DNA from: Sulfuricaulis limicola
GTDB lineage: Bacteria > Pseudomonadota > Gammaproteobacteria > Acidiferrobacterales > Sulfurifustaceae
Reading direction: 5' to 3'
DNA length: 64,000 nucleotides
NCBI RefSeq assembly: GCF_002355735.1
Contig: NZ_AP014879.1
Coordinates: 1-64,000, forward strand
Position numbers and translations under genes: made by a program. A model generated the notes under the pieces. That model saw nothing but the letters and a program-made list of their open reading frames with translations, ran no database searches and was not told the DNA's origin. Of this stretch, positions 12,649 to 19,196 are shown piece after piece. Each line of letters starts with the position of its first letter. Positions within the stretch are counted from its first letter, which is position 1.

Positions 12649-13059
12649 TCAGCACTGTTCCCACGGCAGGCCGTGGAAGCGCCAGCCCCCGAGGGCGCTG
12701 CGATGATGCTTGTCATCCAGTTGCCCCTCGAAACCTTCGGCCACGTTGTAGACGTCGCTGATCCCGGCCTCGAGCAGCAGCTTGCCGGCCTCGAGCGAGC
12801 GCACCCCGCTGCGGCAGATCAGCACGACCGGTGCCGCACCGCCCGCACCGCCCAGCATGGCCTGGCGCACCAGGGTGACAAAGTGAGGATTCACTTTCCA
12901 ATCCGGCTCGTCGATCCAGGGAATATGAATGGCCCCCGCGGGATGCCCGACAAACAGGAATTCCATGTGCGAGCGCACGTCCACCAGCAGTGCGTTAGGA
13001 TGATCCTGGAGGAATTTGTGCGCCTCCTTGGGACTCAGGGTTTTGACGGTTTCGCTCAT
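12649..13059 (-). CDS. Rhodanese-like domain protein
   Basis: This single-domain rhodanese of 136 aa is a sulfur-transfer protein or a related phosphate-loop enzyme. The conserved LLVDVRSHMEF lies at residues 24-34 and the active-site loop CRSGVRS begins with Cys82, the residue that would carry persulfide sulfur. It has no signal peptide, so it is probably cytoplasmic. It lies 59 bases from ttcA and is divergent from it. A role in delivering sulfur to tRNA thiolation by the neighbour is possible but is only inferred from position. Confidence 0.9.
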   Translation of the reverse strand: MSETVKTLSPKEAHKFLQDHPNALLVDVRSHMEFLFVGHPAGAIHIPWIDEPDWKVNPHFVTLVRQAMLGGAGGAAPVVLICRSGVRSLEAGKLLLEAGISDVYNVAEGFEGQLDDKHHRSALGGWRFHGLPWEQC

Positions 13060-13118
13060 GCGATCCTCATATATCGGGGTATGCGCACCGGGTCCGGATT
13101 GGGCATACTTGGCAGATT

Positions 13119-13883
13119 ATGCTCCCTGCCAGCGTCTTGCCCAAGCCGGTAACCCGACCCCGCCCGCCAAGGCCCTTGTTGCGGTCGGTCGGTTCGGCCA
13201 TTGCGGACTTTTCCATGATACGCCCGGGCGACCGTGTTCTGCTCGGACTTTCCGGCGGCAAGGACAGCCTGTCGCTCCTGCACGTGTTGCTTGAGTTGCG
13301 CGACAAGGCCCCGGTGCGTTTCGAACTGGGGGCGGCTACGGTCGATCCCTGCATCGAGGGCTTCGATCCTTCTTATCTCAAGGACTACGTCGCGGCCCTG
13401 GGTGTTCCGTACTATTACCGGCGCCAGGACATCGTCGGCCGCGCACTCAAGACCATGCGCGGCGATTCTTTCTGCGCCTATTGCTCGCGCATGCGGCGCG
13501 GCATTCTGTATGCCACCGCCCGGGAACAGGGCTACAACGTGCTGGCGCTGGCACATCATCTGGACGATCTGGCCGAGTCATTTCTGATGAGCGCCTTTTA
13601 CGGCGGCAGCCTGCGCACCATGAAGGCGCATTACGTCAACGACGCCGGCGACTTGCGCATCATTCGCCCGCTGGTGTATGCGCGTGAACGCCAGACCCGG
13701 GATTTTGCTATCCGCTCCGGGCTCCCCGCCACCATGGATAACTGCCCGGCCTGTTTCAGCATGCCAACTCAGCGTATGCATGTGAAGGCCCTGCTTTCAG
13801 AGCAAGAAAAGACACAAAAAGGACTTTTTCAGAATTTATTGACAGCAATTACCCCACTAATGTCAGAAAGATTGCCAAAGTGA
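13119..13883 (+). CDS. ttcA: TtcA-family tRNA thiolation enzyme (PP-loop ATPase)
   Basis: This protein resembles TtcA, which makes 2-thiocytidine at position 32 of some tRNAs using ATP and an iron-sulfur cluster. The 254-aa sequence has the PP-loop SGGKDS at residues 45-50, a CAYC motif (Cys119, Cys122) and a third cluster region with Cys209 and Cys212 in CPAC. It also has the conserved LALAHHLDDLAESF. It is somewhat shorter than E. coli TtcA at the N-terminus, and the exact start is uncertain. The last 40 codons are lower in GC than the rest, just where the accessory patch begins. It is divergent from a rhodanese gene. Confidence 0.88.
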   Translation: MLPASVLPKPVTRPRPPRPLLRSVGSAIADFSMIRPGDRVLLGLSGGKDSLSLLHVLLELRDKAPVRFELGAATVDPCIEGFDPSYLKDYVAALGVPYYYRRQDIVGRALKTMRGDSFCAYCSRMRRGILYATAREQGYNVLALAHHLDDLAESFLMSAFYGGSLRTMKAHYVNDAGDLRIIRPLVYARERQTRDFAIRSGLPATMDNCPACFSMPTQRMHVKALLSEQEKTQKGLFQNLLTAITPLMSERLPK

Positions 13884-13954
13884 AAATATAACTGCGATAT
13901 GTATAAAGTGGTAATTTCTAATTTGATTTAACCGGTTTATAGCGGATGTATCCC

Positions 13955-13983
13955 TTGACAGCAAGTATAAAATCTGATAGAGT
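13955..13983 (+). promoter_or_regulatory. Sigma-70 promoter for the IS1595 transposase
   Basis: TTGACA at 13955-13960 is a perfect -35 hexamer. It is followed by a 17-base spacer and TAGAGT at 13978-13983 as a -10. It lies 38 bases before the transposase start and is one of the few clear promoters in the window. Confidence 0.6.
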
Positions 13984-14021
13984 TTCAGTAAATCAACCAC
14001 TTACAAAAACGGCGATTTATC

Positions 14022-14906
14022 ATGAAATACACCCACAAAAACTTTGTCGAAGATTTCCCAGATGATGCGGCCTGTTTGGCCAGAATCATGGAACTCCGGT
14101 ACGGAAACGAGCCGATTTGTGACAAATGTGGGAAATCTACTCATTTCCACCCAATCACCGGTCGGCGGGCCTTTGCCTGCCAGTGGTGCGGGCATCACGT
14201 CTACCCCTGCGTTGGAACCCCGTTTGAGAAGTCCTCAACGCCCCTGACGCTCTGGTTTCATGCCATGTACCTCATGACGGCCACTCGCAACGGCGTGTCG
14301 GCCAAAGAGCTTCAGCGGCAGCTAGGCGTAACCTACAAGACCGCCTGGCGCATCGGCCATGAGATACGCAAGCTCATGGGCGAAAGAAACGAACTCAACG
14401 GGCCGCTCTCCGGCCACGTCGAAATAGACGAGACCTACATCGGCGGCAAGGCCACCGGCAAGGGTCGTCATGGTGCCTTGTCAGGCGACAACAAGACCAT
14501 CGTCATGGGCATGATTCAGCGCGGCGGCCCATTCAAGGGTCAGATCGTGCCAGACGTGAAACGGCGTACTTTGAAACCGATCATCAGAGAAAACGTCGAG
14601 TACGGCAGCACCATCAGCACCGATGAATTAAGTGCTTACAACGTGCTTCCGGTTTACGGATACCAACATGGCAAAGTTTCTCACAGGCAAAAGCAGTATG
14701 TGAACGGCCTGTTTCATGTGAACAACATAGAGAATTTCTGGAAGCACCTGAAAGGTGGCATCCGTTCCACGCACATGTCCGTGTCGCCGAAATACTTACA
14801 GAACTACATCGAGGAATTTGGTTTCCGATACAACCATCGGAAAGAACCCGGCACTATGTTTTACCGAATGCTTTCACACCTTGCTAAAAAAGAGACTGCT
14901 GTTTGA
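14022..14906 (+). CDS. IS1595 family transposase (ISXO2-like)
   Basis: This DDE-type transposase should move the surrounding insertion sequence. The 294-aa protein has an N-terminal zinc ribbon (Cys33, Cys36, Cys53, Cys56), then a helix-turn-helix region near KELQRQLGVTYKTAWRIG. The ISXO2-like catalytic core follows, with EIDETYIGGK as the first acidic motif, STDELSAYN as the second, and NNIENFWKHLKGG as the third (Asn or Glu type). The frame is intact. Its last 23 bases overlap the end of a gene on the opposite strand. Terminal inverted repeats could not be assigned with confidence. IS1595 elements are known to carry passenger genes. Confidence 0.93.
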   Translation: MKYTHKNFVEDFPDDAACLARIMELRYGNEPICDKCGKSTHFHPITGRRAFACQWCGHHVYPCVGTPFEKSSTPLTLWFHAMYLMTATRNGVSAKELQRQLGVTYKTAWRIGHEIRKLMGERNELNGPLSGHVEIDETYIGGKATGKGRHGALSGDNKTIVMGMIQRGGPFKGQIVPDVKRRTLKPIIRENVEYGSTISTDELSAYNVLPVYGYQHGKVSHRQKQYVNGLFHVNNIENFWKHLKGGIRSTHMSVSPKYLQNYIEEFGFRYNHRKEPGTMFYRMLSHLAKKETAV

Positions 14907-15747
14907 TTGTCCTATGTTCGATTACTTTTTTAACTCGGCGTTCTGTTTTGAACGAGCCTAATGTCTTTGACTGTTTAATTAAGAGATCAACAATCAACAT
15001 ATCACCTTTACCAAATCTCTCTTCTCCAGAATCTACGCGGCTTAAAAAATTCAAATCATCGATCGCAGCGGAAAAGCTGGTTTGGCCGTCATAGAACTTC
15101 CACATATTGCCTTCTTTAAAAACCGCAGATTCAATGATTAAGCCTTGTTTTATGGTGTTTTCAGAAAATAAAGATTCTGTCGGAACCGTCACAAAAGAAG
15201 ATGCTTCGTCCTTTTTTGCTTCGGCTATTTGCTTACTTCCAGAGGTAATTCTTACTTGTTCAATATCGTTCTCTAAATTCTTTTTTACAAAACGTCCTAC
15301 TGCCTCACCGGCTTTTTCATCGGTGACAATCTTCGCTACATCAGCGTGAAAATAGTTGATCGTTCCGTTGTTCGTTTCAACGATTAACCTATCGCCTTCG
15401 ATAGAAAATTTGGTAGGTGTCTCGCCACGCAGTAATTTCCAAATAGAAAAACTCTGTGAGATAAGTTCGCAAAGGTCTTTAGGGCCAGAGATACCAGAAA
15501 AAATTGTCGCGGCAATCCCGGCCGCATGAATTGAAAAATCTATCTCGAAAGAACCTTTTCCAACTCCTTGGATATTTGTTTTGATCTTGGCATTGTCGCC
15601 ATAGGCGGCACGAGCAACGATCCCCAAGAAATCTCCAAAGGCCATAATGCTGGCCCCGGCCTCGTAGGCGTCCATCTCGCCAGATTCCACCGCTGGTCCA
15701 CTGTAAATAAGTGAAAGCTGGTTTGGCTCTGGGAGTTTTATTTTCAT
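14884..15747 (-). CDS. Hypothetical protein in low-GC module next to IS1595
   Basis: I do not recognise this 287-aa protein. It starts MKIKLPEPNQLSLIYSGPAV and has a small hydrophobic patch around AAGIAATIFSGISG near residues 72-85. Charged beta-rich stretches follow, and the Lys/Arg-rich end is RRVKKVIEHRTIKQQSLF. There is no signal peptide. GC content is visibly lower than in the flanking genes, which suggests transfer. It forms a two-gene unit with a 45-aa reading frame upstream, joined by a TAATG overlap. Its 3' end overlaps the transposase gene by 23 bases, tail to tail. It may be a passenger or accessory gene; the function is unknown. Confidence 0.75.
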   Translation of the reverse strand: MKIKLPEPNQLSLIYSGPAVESGEMDAYEAGASIMAFGDFLGIVARAAYGDNAKIKTNIQGVGKGSFEIDFSIHAAGIAATIFSGISGPKDLCELISQSFSIWKLLRGETPTKFSIEGDRLIVETNNGTINYFHADVAKIVTDEKAGEAVGRFVKKNLENDIEQVRITSGSKQIAEAKKDEASSFVTVPTESLFSENTIKQGLIIESAVFKEGNMWKFYDGQTSFSAAIDDLNFLSRVDSGEERFGKGDMLIVDLLIKQSKTLGSFKTERRVKKVIEHRTIKQQSLF

Positions 15748-15884
15748 TATTTTTTTCTGACGCCAAAAACGGCATCAGACAAAAGTTGGTTGAAAGCTTC
15801 TTTATGACGAGGATTTGACCCTTTTTTAGGGACAGGCTTATTCGCCTTATTTTTCGCCACTTTTTTCGCTGGTTTCCTTTCCAT
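15747..15884 (-). CDS. Small basic protein (45 aa) coupled to the hypothetical gene
   Basis: This short frame begins at ATG 15884 and encodes a very basic N-terminal half (MERKPAKKVAKNKANKPVPK) and a more ordered tail, RHKEAFNQLLSDAVFGVRKK. Its TAA stop overlaps the ATG of the next gene (TAATG), the usual sign of translational coupling. The ribosome site is weak. A leftward terminator and a perfect small inverted repeat (GCACAA/TTGTGC, 15926-15940) lie just upstream, as expected for the head of an independent operon. The function is unknown; the coupling is the main evidence that it is real. Confidence 0.55.
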   Translation of the reverse strand: MERKPAKKVAKNKANKPVPKKGSNPRHKEAFNQLLSDAVFGVRKK

Positions 15885-15943
15885 GTAAGTAACACCATTT
15901 CAAGCTTGCTTTTTCACCGCGCCACAGCACAATAGTTGTGCCT

Positions 15944-15973
15944 GAAAAACAAAAGCCCGGCTGTAACCGGGCT
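15944..15973 (-). terminator. Rho-independent terminator (leftward)
   Basis: On the minus strand a perfect 7-bp stem, AGCCCGG and CCGGGCT (15973-15954), is followed by TTTTGTTTTTC. It would stop leftward transcription coming from the parS/protease side before the two-gene module. It sits 20 bases before the rightward tRNA gene. Confidence 0.65.
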
Positions 15974-15993
15974 GAGTTTGAAGGTTTTGGGAA

Positions 15994-16078
15994 GCGCGTG
16001 TGGTGAAAATGGTAAACACAGCTGCCTTCTAAGCAGCCGCCTGGCTAGGGTTTGTGGGTTCGAATCCCATCATGCGCA
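15994..16078 (+). tRNA. Class II tRNA with UCU anticodon (leucine-type body)
   Basis: A complete cloverleaf of 85 nt folds by hand. The acceptor is GCGCGTG with CATGCGC, and a 3-bp D stem GTG/CAC closes an 11-base loop. The anticodon stem is GCTGC/GCAGC with loop CTTCTAA. A 16-base variable arm (16038-16053) contains a CCT/AGG stem. The T arm is GTGGG-TTCGAAT-CCCAT, and the discriminator is A. The anticodon is TCT at 16028-16030, which would read the arginine codon AGA. The long variable arm, 3-bp D stem and D loop are leucine-type, not arginine-type. An automatic caller may label it tRNA-Arg(TCT). The encoded end is CCC, not CCA. Confidence 0.8.
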
Positions 16079-16263
16079 CCCAAATTTTTACAGAGTTCGG
16101 AAAGGGTTAACCTCCAAAACTAACCCAGACCAACTGCCATGTGTCAGCATGGCATTTACCGCAGCACCGGGCCGGCGTCCAAAACCGGCCCATTTTTTTT
16201 CAAACGCCGTCAACCAACCCCTTGACGCAACGTTCAAAAAATGCTTACTGAATCAAAGACTTA

Positions 16264-16279
16264 TGTTCCACGTGGAACA
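16264..16279. promoter_or_regulatory. Perfect parS site
   Basis: TGTTCCACGTGGAACA is a fully symmetric 16-base palindrome matching the bacterial parS consensus bound by ParB. It lies in the 303-base gene-free stretch between the tRNA and the M48 protease gene, about 14.7 kb from the candidate origin. Nothing else convincing was seen in that stretch apart from a weak hairpin near 16342-16361 that could end the protease transcript. Confidence 0.85.
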
Positions 16280-16381
16280 TTTGGTTGCACTATCGTGCAC
16301 ATTAGTTCTTACCCCATTGGGGTGTCAAGTCGTTTACAAATGGCGCTTGTTTTGCAAGCCCTTACTAACCCCTGTTTTTGA

Positions 16382-17266
16382 CTACTTGCCCTGTCGGGAC
16401 ACATCCGGTTTATAGCTGGCTATGTGGGATTTAATTATCGAAGAAAATCGTGATTCTACCCTGGGATTTTCAATAAATTTGTCTAACCGGCCTTCCATGG
16501 CGTTCGATACCAATTCCAGTCGTTTTCCGGAGTCCGGGTGGGTTTTGAACATCAGTGCGACCGCATCATCCTTGGGGTTAATGGAGGCGAGTGTCTGCAA
16601 TACCGAGGGCAAGCCATAAGGGTCATAGCCGGCACGGGTGGCAATTACCACCCCGGCACGGTCGGCGGCATATTCGTCTTCCTTATCCAGGCCACGCGCA
16701 TAGATCTCGGTACTGGCGCTGACGATCTTGGTGAATTCCTCTTTGCCCTTCTTCTCGGCGTAATTACTGAGGGCATCGCCGGCGAGCCCGGCGAGCGTGC
16801 CCTTGCGCATGGTCTTGAGCGCGTGTTTTTCCACCACATGCGATGCCTCATGCGCCAGCACGCCAGCCAGTTCGGCCTCGTCGCGCATGCGCAGCAGCAT
16901 GCCGCGCGTGATGAAGACGTAACCGCCCGGCGTCGCGAAGGCATTCACGCCATCGGTGTCGAGCACGGCGAAGTGCCAGGGCAGATCGGGGCGCTCGGTG
17001 TGCATCGCCACCCATTGGCCGACGCGATTCACGTAGGCCTGCAGCTGCGGGTCATTCACGGGTGGCGCCGCGCCCAGCAGGTTGGCAGCCACGCCCTTGC
17101 CGATTTCGATCTCGTCGGCCTCGGAGGGTTCCTTCAGCGGCTTGAGCTTGCCTTTGACTTCCTTGAGCTTGTCCACGTTGAGGTCGCCAAGCTTGAGCGC
17201 ATGGGCCGCGGGAGTGCACAGCACGGCCGTCAGCAACAAAACCACGGGGATGCGGATTTTCATCAA
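16382..17266 (-). CDS. M48 family metalloprotease, secreted
   Basis: This zinc metalloprotease is probably periplasmic or lipid-free in the envelope. The 294-aa protein starts with a signal peptide, MMKIRIPVVLLLTAVLCTPAAHA, of about 24 residues (shown only in outline: basic start, hydrophobic core, AHA cleavage site). The zinc motif HEASHVVEKH lies near residue 140, with the third ligand expected in DEYAADRAGV near 197. The family (LoiP/YggG-like, BepA relatives) takes part in outer-membrane protein quality control; which branch this is cannot be told here. It is followed on the same strand by no gene until the accessory patch. Confidence 0.9.
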   Translation of the reverse strand: MMKIRIPVVLLLTAVLCTPAAHALKLGDLNVDKLKEVKGKLKPLKEPSEADEIEIGKGVAANLLGAAPPVNDPQLQAYVNRVGQWVAMHTERPDLPWHFAVLDTDGVNAFATPGGYVFITRGMLLRMRDEAELAGVLAHEASHVVEKHALKTMRKGTLAGLAGDALSNYAEKKGKEEFTKIVSASTEIYARGLDKEDEYAADRAGVVIATRAGYDPYGLPSVLQTLASINPKDDAVALMFKTHPDSGKRLELVSNAMEGRLDKFIENPRVESRFSSIIKSHIASYKPDVSRQGK

Positions 17267-17275
17267 TGCCTCCGA

Positions 17276-18004
17276 TTATTCCGGTTTCGGCAGGGCCGGG
17301 ACGCTGGCTTCTTTCAGGCCGGCAGACTTGGCGTATTCGCGCGCCTGGGCGGCGGTGACGCGATAGTGCTCGATTGCCTTCACGGCGGCAGGATCAGGCT
17401 TGGCATTCTTGAGCCCCTCGGCACTCAGACCGCGGATGCCGGTAGTGGCGACGATGCCCGTCGATCCGGAGCGGCCGGTCTCGCCGACATTCTTCAGAAT
17501 CGCCAGACCCTCTCCGGACTTTGTGGCCTCCGGGCCCTCGCCCACGCGCACCTGGTGCAATTTGGCCCAACCGCTCGCGCCCTTGGCAGAGATACGCAGC
17601 CAGCCGCCACGGCGCTCGAGGATATCCACCGTGGTGTTCGCCGCCAGCTGGCCGGCCGGTTTGGCATCGCTGTACGGCGTGGCCATCAGGGTGACCGCCG
17701 CGCGCGTAGCGCCGGTTTCCCGGACCGCGGCGGTGCTTTTGGCCGCTGCCGGTTGTTTGGCGGCTGTGGCGGCATTCGTGGCGACGGTGGCGGTTTCGAT
17801 GGTGCGGCTTTCGGTCGCGGTAGTGCCGGCGGTTTTCCCGCCGCCGCTCTCCTGGCCGCAGGCCGCGCCCAGCGAGGCGAGTCCGAGCAGCGATATCAGC
17901 GTGATCAAGTGTTTCGTAACGGCGGCCCTGTTCGCTTCGCAACGATGTTTTGGGACCCTAAAGACGGCGTTCGCTCGTATGTCCTGATTCACGATAACTC
18001 CCAT
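17276..18004 (-). CDS. SH3-domain lipoprotein
   Basis: This 242-aa protein has a hydrophobic stretch LITLISLLGLASLG followed by AAC, a probable lipobox. An Ala/Thr-rich low-complexity linker follows, then a bacterial SH3-like domain (about residues 105-160: ATPYSDAKPAGQL, GGWLRISAKGASGWAKLHQV). The C-terminal part, with GLSAEGLKNAKPDPAAVKAI, resembles proteins found beside M48 proteases. The start is doubtful. ATG 18004 leaves about 30 residues before the signal sequence, and a TTG nearer the hydrophobic stretch is possible. The upstream bases overlap a cyclase remnant. It lies 9 bases from the M48 gene, so the two are likely cotranscribed. Confidence 0.72.
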   Translation of the reverse strand: MGVIVNQDIRANAVFRVPKHRCEANRAAVTKHLITLISLLGLASLGAACGQESGGGKTAGTTATESRTIETATVATNAATAAKQPAAAKSTAAVRETGATRAAVTLMATPYSDAKPAGQLAANTTVDILERRGGWLRISAKGASGWAKLHQVRVGEGPEATKSGEGLAILKNVGETGRSGSTGIVATTGIRGLSAEGLKNAKPDPAAVKAIEHYRVTAAQAREYAKSAGLKEASVPALPKPE

Positions 18005-18089
18005 GCGATTTCGTAACGATGCATCTTGTCTTCCTTGCCCTTGAGCGCGACCGGCAGTATGCCATGATGGCATCACCGATATATTTGTC
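17989..18089 (-). pseudogene. Remnant of a class III adenylate/guanylate cyclase
   Basis: Two pieces on the minus strand look like a decayed class III nucleotide cyclase. Bases 18089-18060 encode DKYIGDAIMA, the core metal-binding signature of the family. Directly after it, in another frame, 18057-17989 encode LPVALKGKEDKMHRYEIAW and then ELS and a stop, which resembles the C-terminal end of such cyclases. The catalytic middle is missing, so an internal deletion with a frame change is the simplest reading. The fragment is short and the call rests on motif resemblance. Confidence 0.45.
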
Positions 18090-18224
18090 CAGCGTTATGC
18101 GGCGATGCGGTTCGGGTCGCTTCGTTGCTTCGTCTTGCCTTAAGATATGTCTTGTCAGGAACAATCCAGCAGGGAGCGCAGCCCAAGCCGCCGCGCCGGC
18201 GATACGGCGGCATGCATCCATTTC

Positions 18225-19196
18225 ATGAGCCCATCACGTTCGACGAAAACCAGGACCGACGGCCGGGATCAATCACCTTCCTATCTGACACTCAAGCTGC
18301 CGAAAAGCGCGTATGCGCCGCGCTGGTGGCCGAGCTGGCTGTGGCTGTTGTTTCTGCGTTGCACCGCGCTGTTGCCACTCGCCTGGTCGCGCGCGCTCGG
18401 CGCCGGCTTGGGGCTGCTCATGATGGTCACGAATGAAAAGCGCGCAAGCATCGCGCGTGTCAATCTCGAAATGTGTTTTCCGAAACTCAGCCTGCGCGAG
18501 CGCGAGCATCTGCTGCGGCGGCATTTCATCGTGAACGGCCAGAGCTATTTCGATCTCGCCTGGCTCGCGTGGACCTCGGAACGCCGTCTGCTGCGCAAGA
18601 CGCACTTCCGCGGGCTGGAGCAGTATCACGAGCTGCGCGGACGCAACATCATCCTGCTCGCGCCGCACTGCGTCGGCCTGAATTTCGGCGGCACCATGGC
18701 CAGCCGCGCGCGCGCGACGTTCTCGATGGTCAAGCTGCAGCGCGACCCGGTGGTCAACTGGCTGCTCAACCGCGGGCGCATGCGCTTCGGCAGTTTCCTG
18801 CTGTCGCGCACGCAGGGCTTGCGCCCGGTGATCCGCGGGCTGAAACAGGGGCTCGCCTTCTATTATTTGCCGGACGAGGATTTCGGCCAGCGCCAGTCGG
18901 TGTTCGTGCCGTTCTTCGGCGTGCCGACGGCGACGCTGACCACGCTCGGCCGGCTCGCGCACATGACCAACGCGCTGGTGGTGCCGTGCTTCACGCGCCT
19001 GCTGCCGGGCGGGCGCGGCTACGAAGTGATCCTGAAGCCGCCGCTCGAGGATTTTCCCAACGGCGATCGCGTGCGCGATGCCGCGCGCATGAACGAAGCG
19101 ATCGAGGAAGGCCTGCGCCCCATGCCGGAACAGTACCTGTGGACTTTCAAGCTGTTCAAGACCCGTCCGGGCAACGCGCCGTCGCCTTATGGCTGA
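18225..19196 (+). CDS. LpxL/HtrB-family acyltransferase paralogue with altered active site
   Basis: This 323-aa protein belongs to the lysophospholipid/lipid A acyltransferase family (LpxL, LpxM), inner-membrane enzymes that add secondary acyl chains to lipid A. It has an N-terminal hydrophobic segment near LWLLFLRCTALLPLAW, and the family blocks GQSYFDLAWLAW, YYLPDEDFG and FVPFFGVPTATL. The catalytic motif HX4D/E reads HCVGLN, with His148 but Asn153 in place of the acid. Activity may therefore be changed or lost. The stop overlaps the start of the second paralogue by 8 bases. An alternative start lies at 18147. Confidence 0.88.
   Translation: MSPSRSTKTRTDGRDQSPSYLTLKLPKSAYAPRWWPSWLWLLFLRCTALLPLAWSRALGAGLGLLMMVTNEKRASIARVNLEMCFPKLSLREREHLLRRHFIVNGQSYFDLAWLAWTSERRLLRKTHFRGLEQYHELRGRNIILLAPHCVGLNFGGTMASRARATFSMVKLQRDPVVNWLLNRGRMRFGSFLLSRTQGLRPVIRGLKQGLAFYYLPDEDFGQRQSVFVPFFGVPTATLTTLGRLAHMTNALVVPCFTRLLPGGRGYEVILKPPLEDFPNGDRVRDAARMNEAIEEGLRPMPEQYLWTFKLFKTRPGNAPSPYG

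Larger units (their letters stand above)
13955..14906 (+). mobile_element. IS1595-type insertion sequence, ends not resolved
   Basis: The element is supported by the intact IS1595 transposase and its own promoter. The limits given are only the promoter and the transposase stop. No convincing terminal inverted repeat or 8-base target duplication was found by eye. The true right end may lie beyond 15.9 kb if the overlapping leftward genes are passengers. Confidence 0.5.

Noticed and set aside
16342-16361. Hairpin GGCGCTTG / CAAGCCC after the M48 protease gene as a terminator
   Set aside because: The stem is short and imperfect and the following leftward sequence has only a weak T-tract; kept as a mention only.
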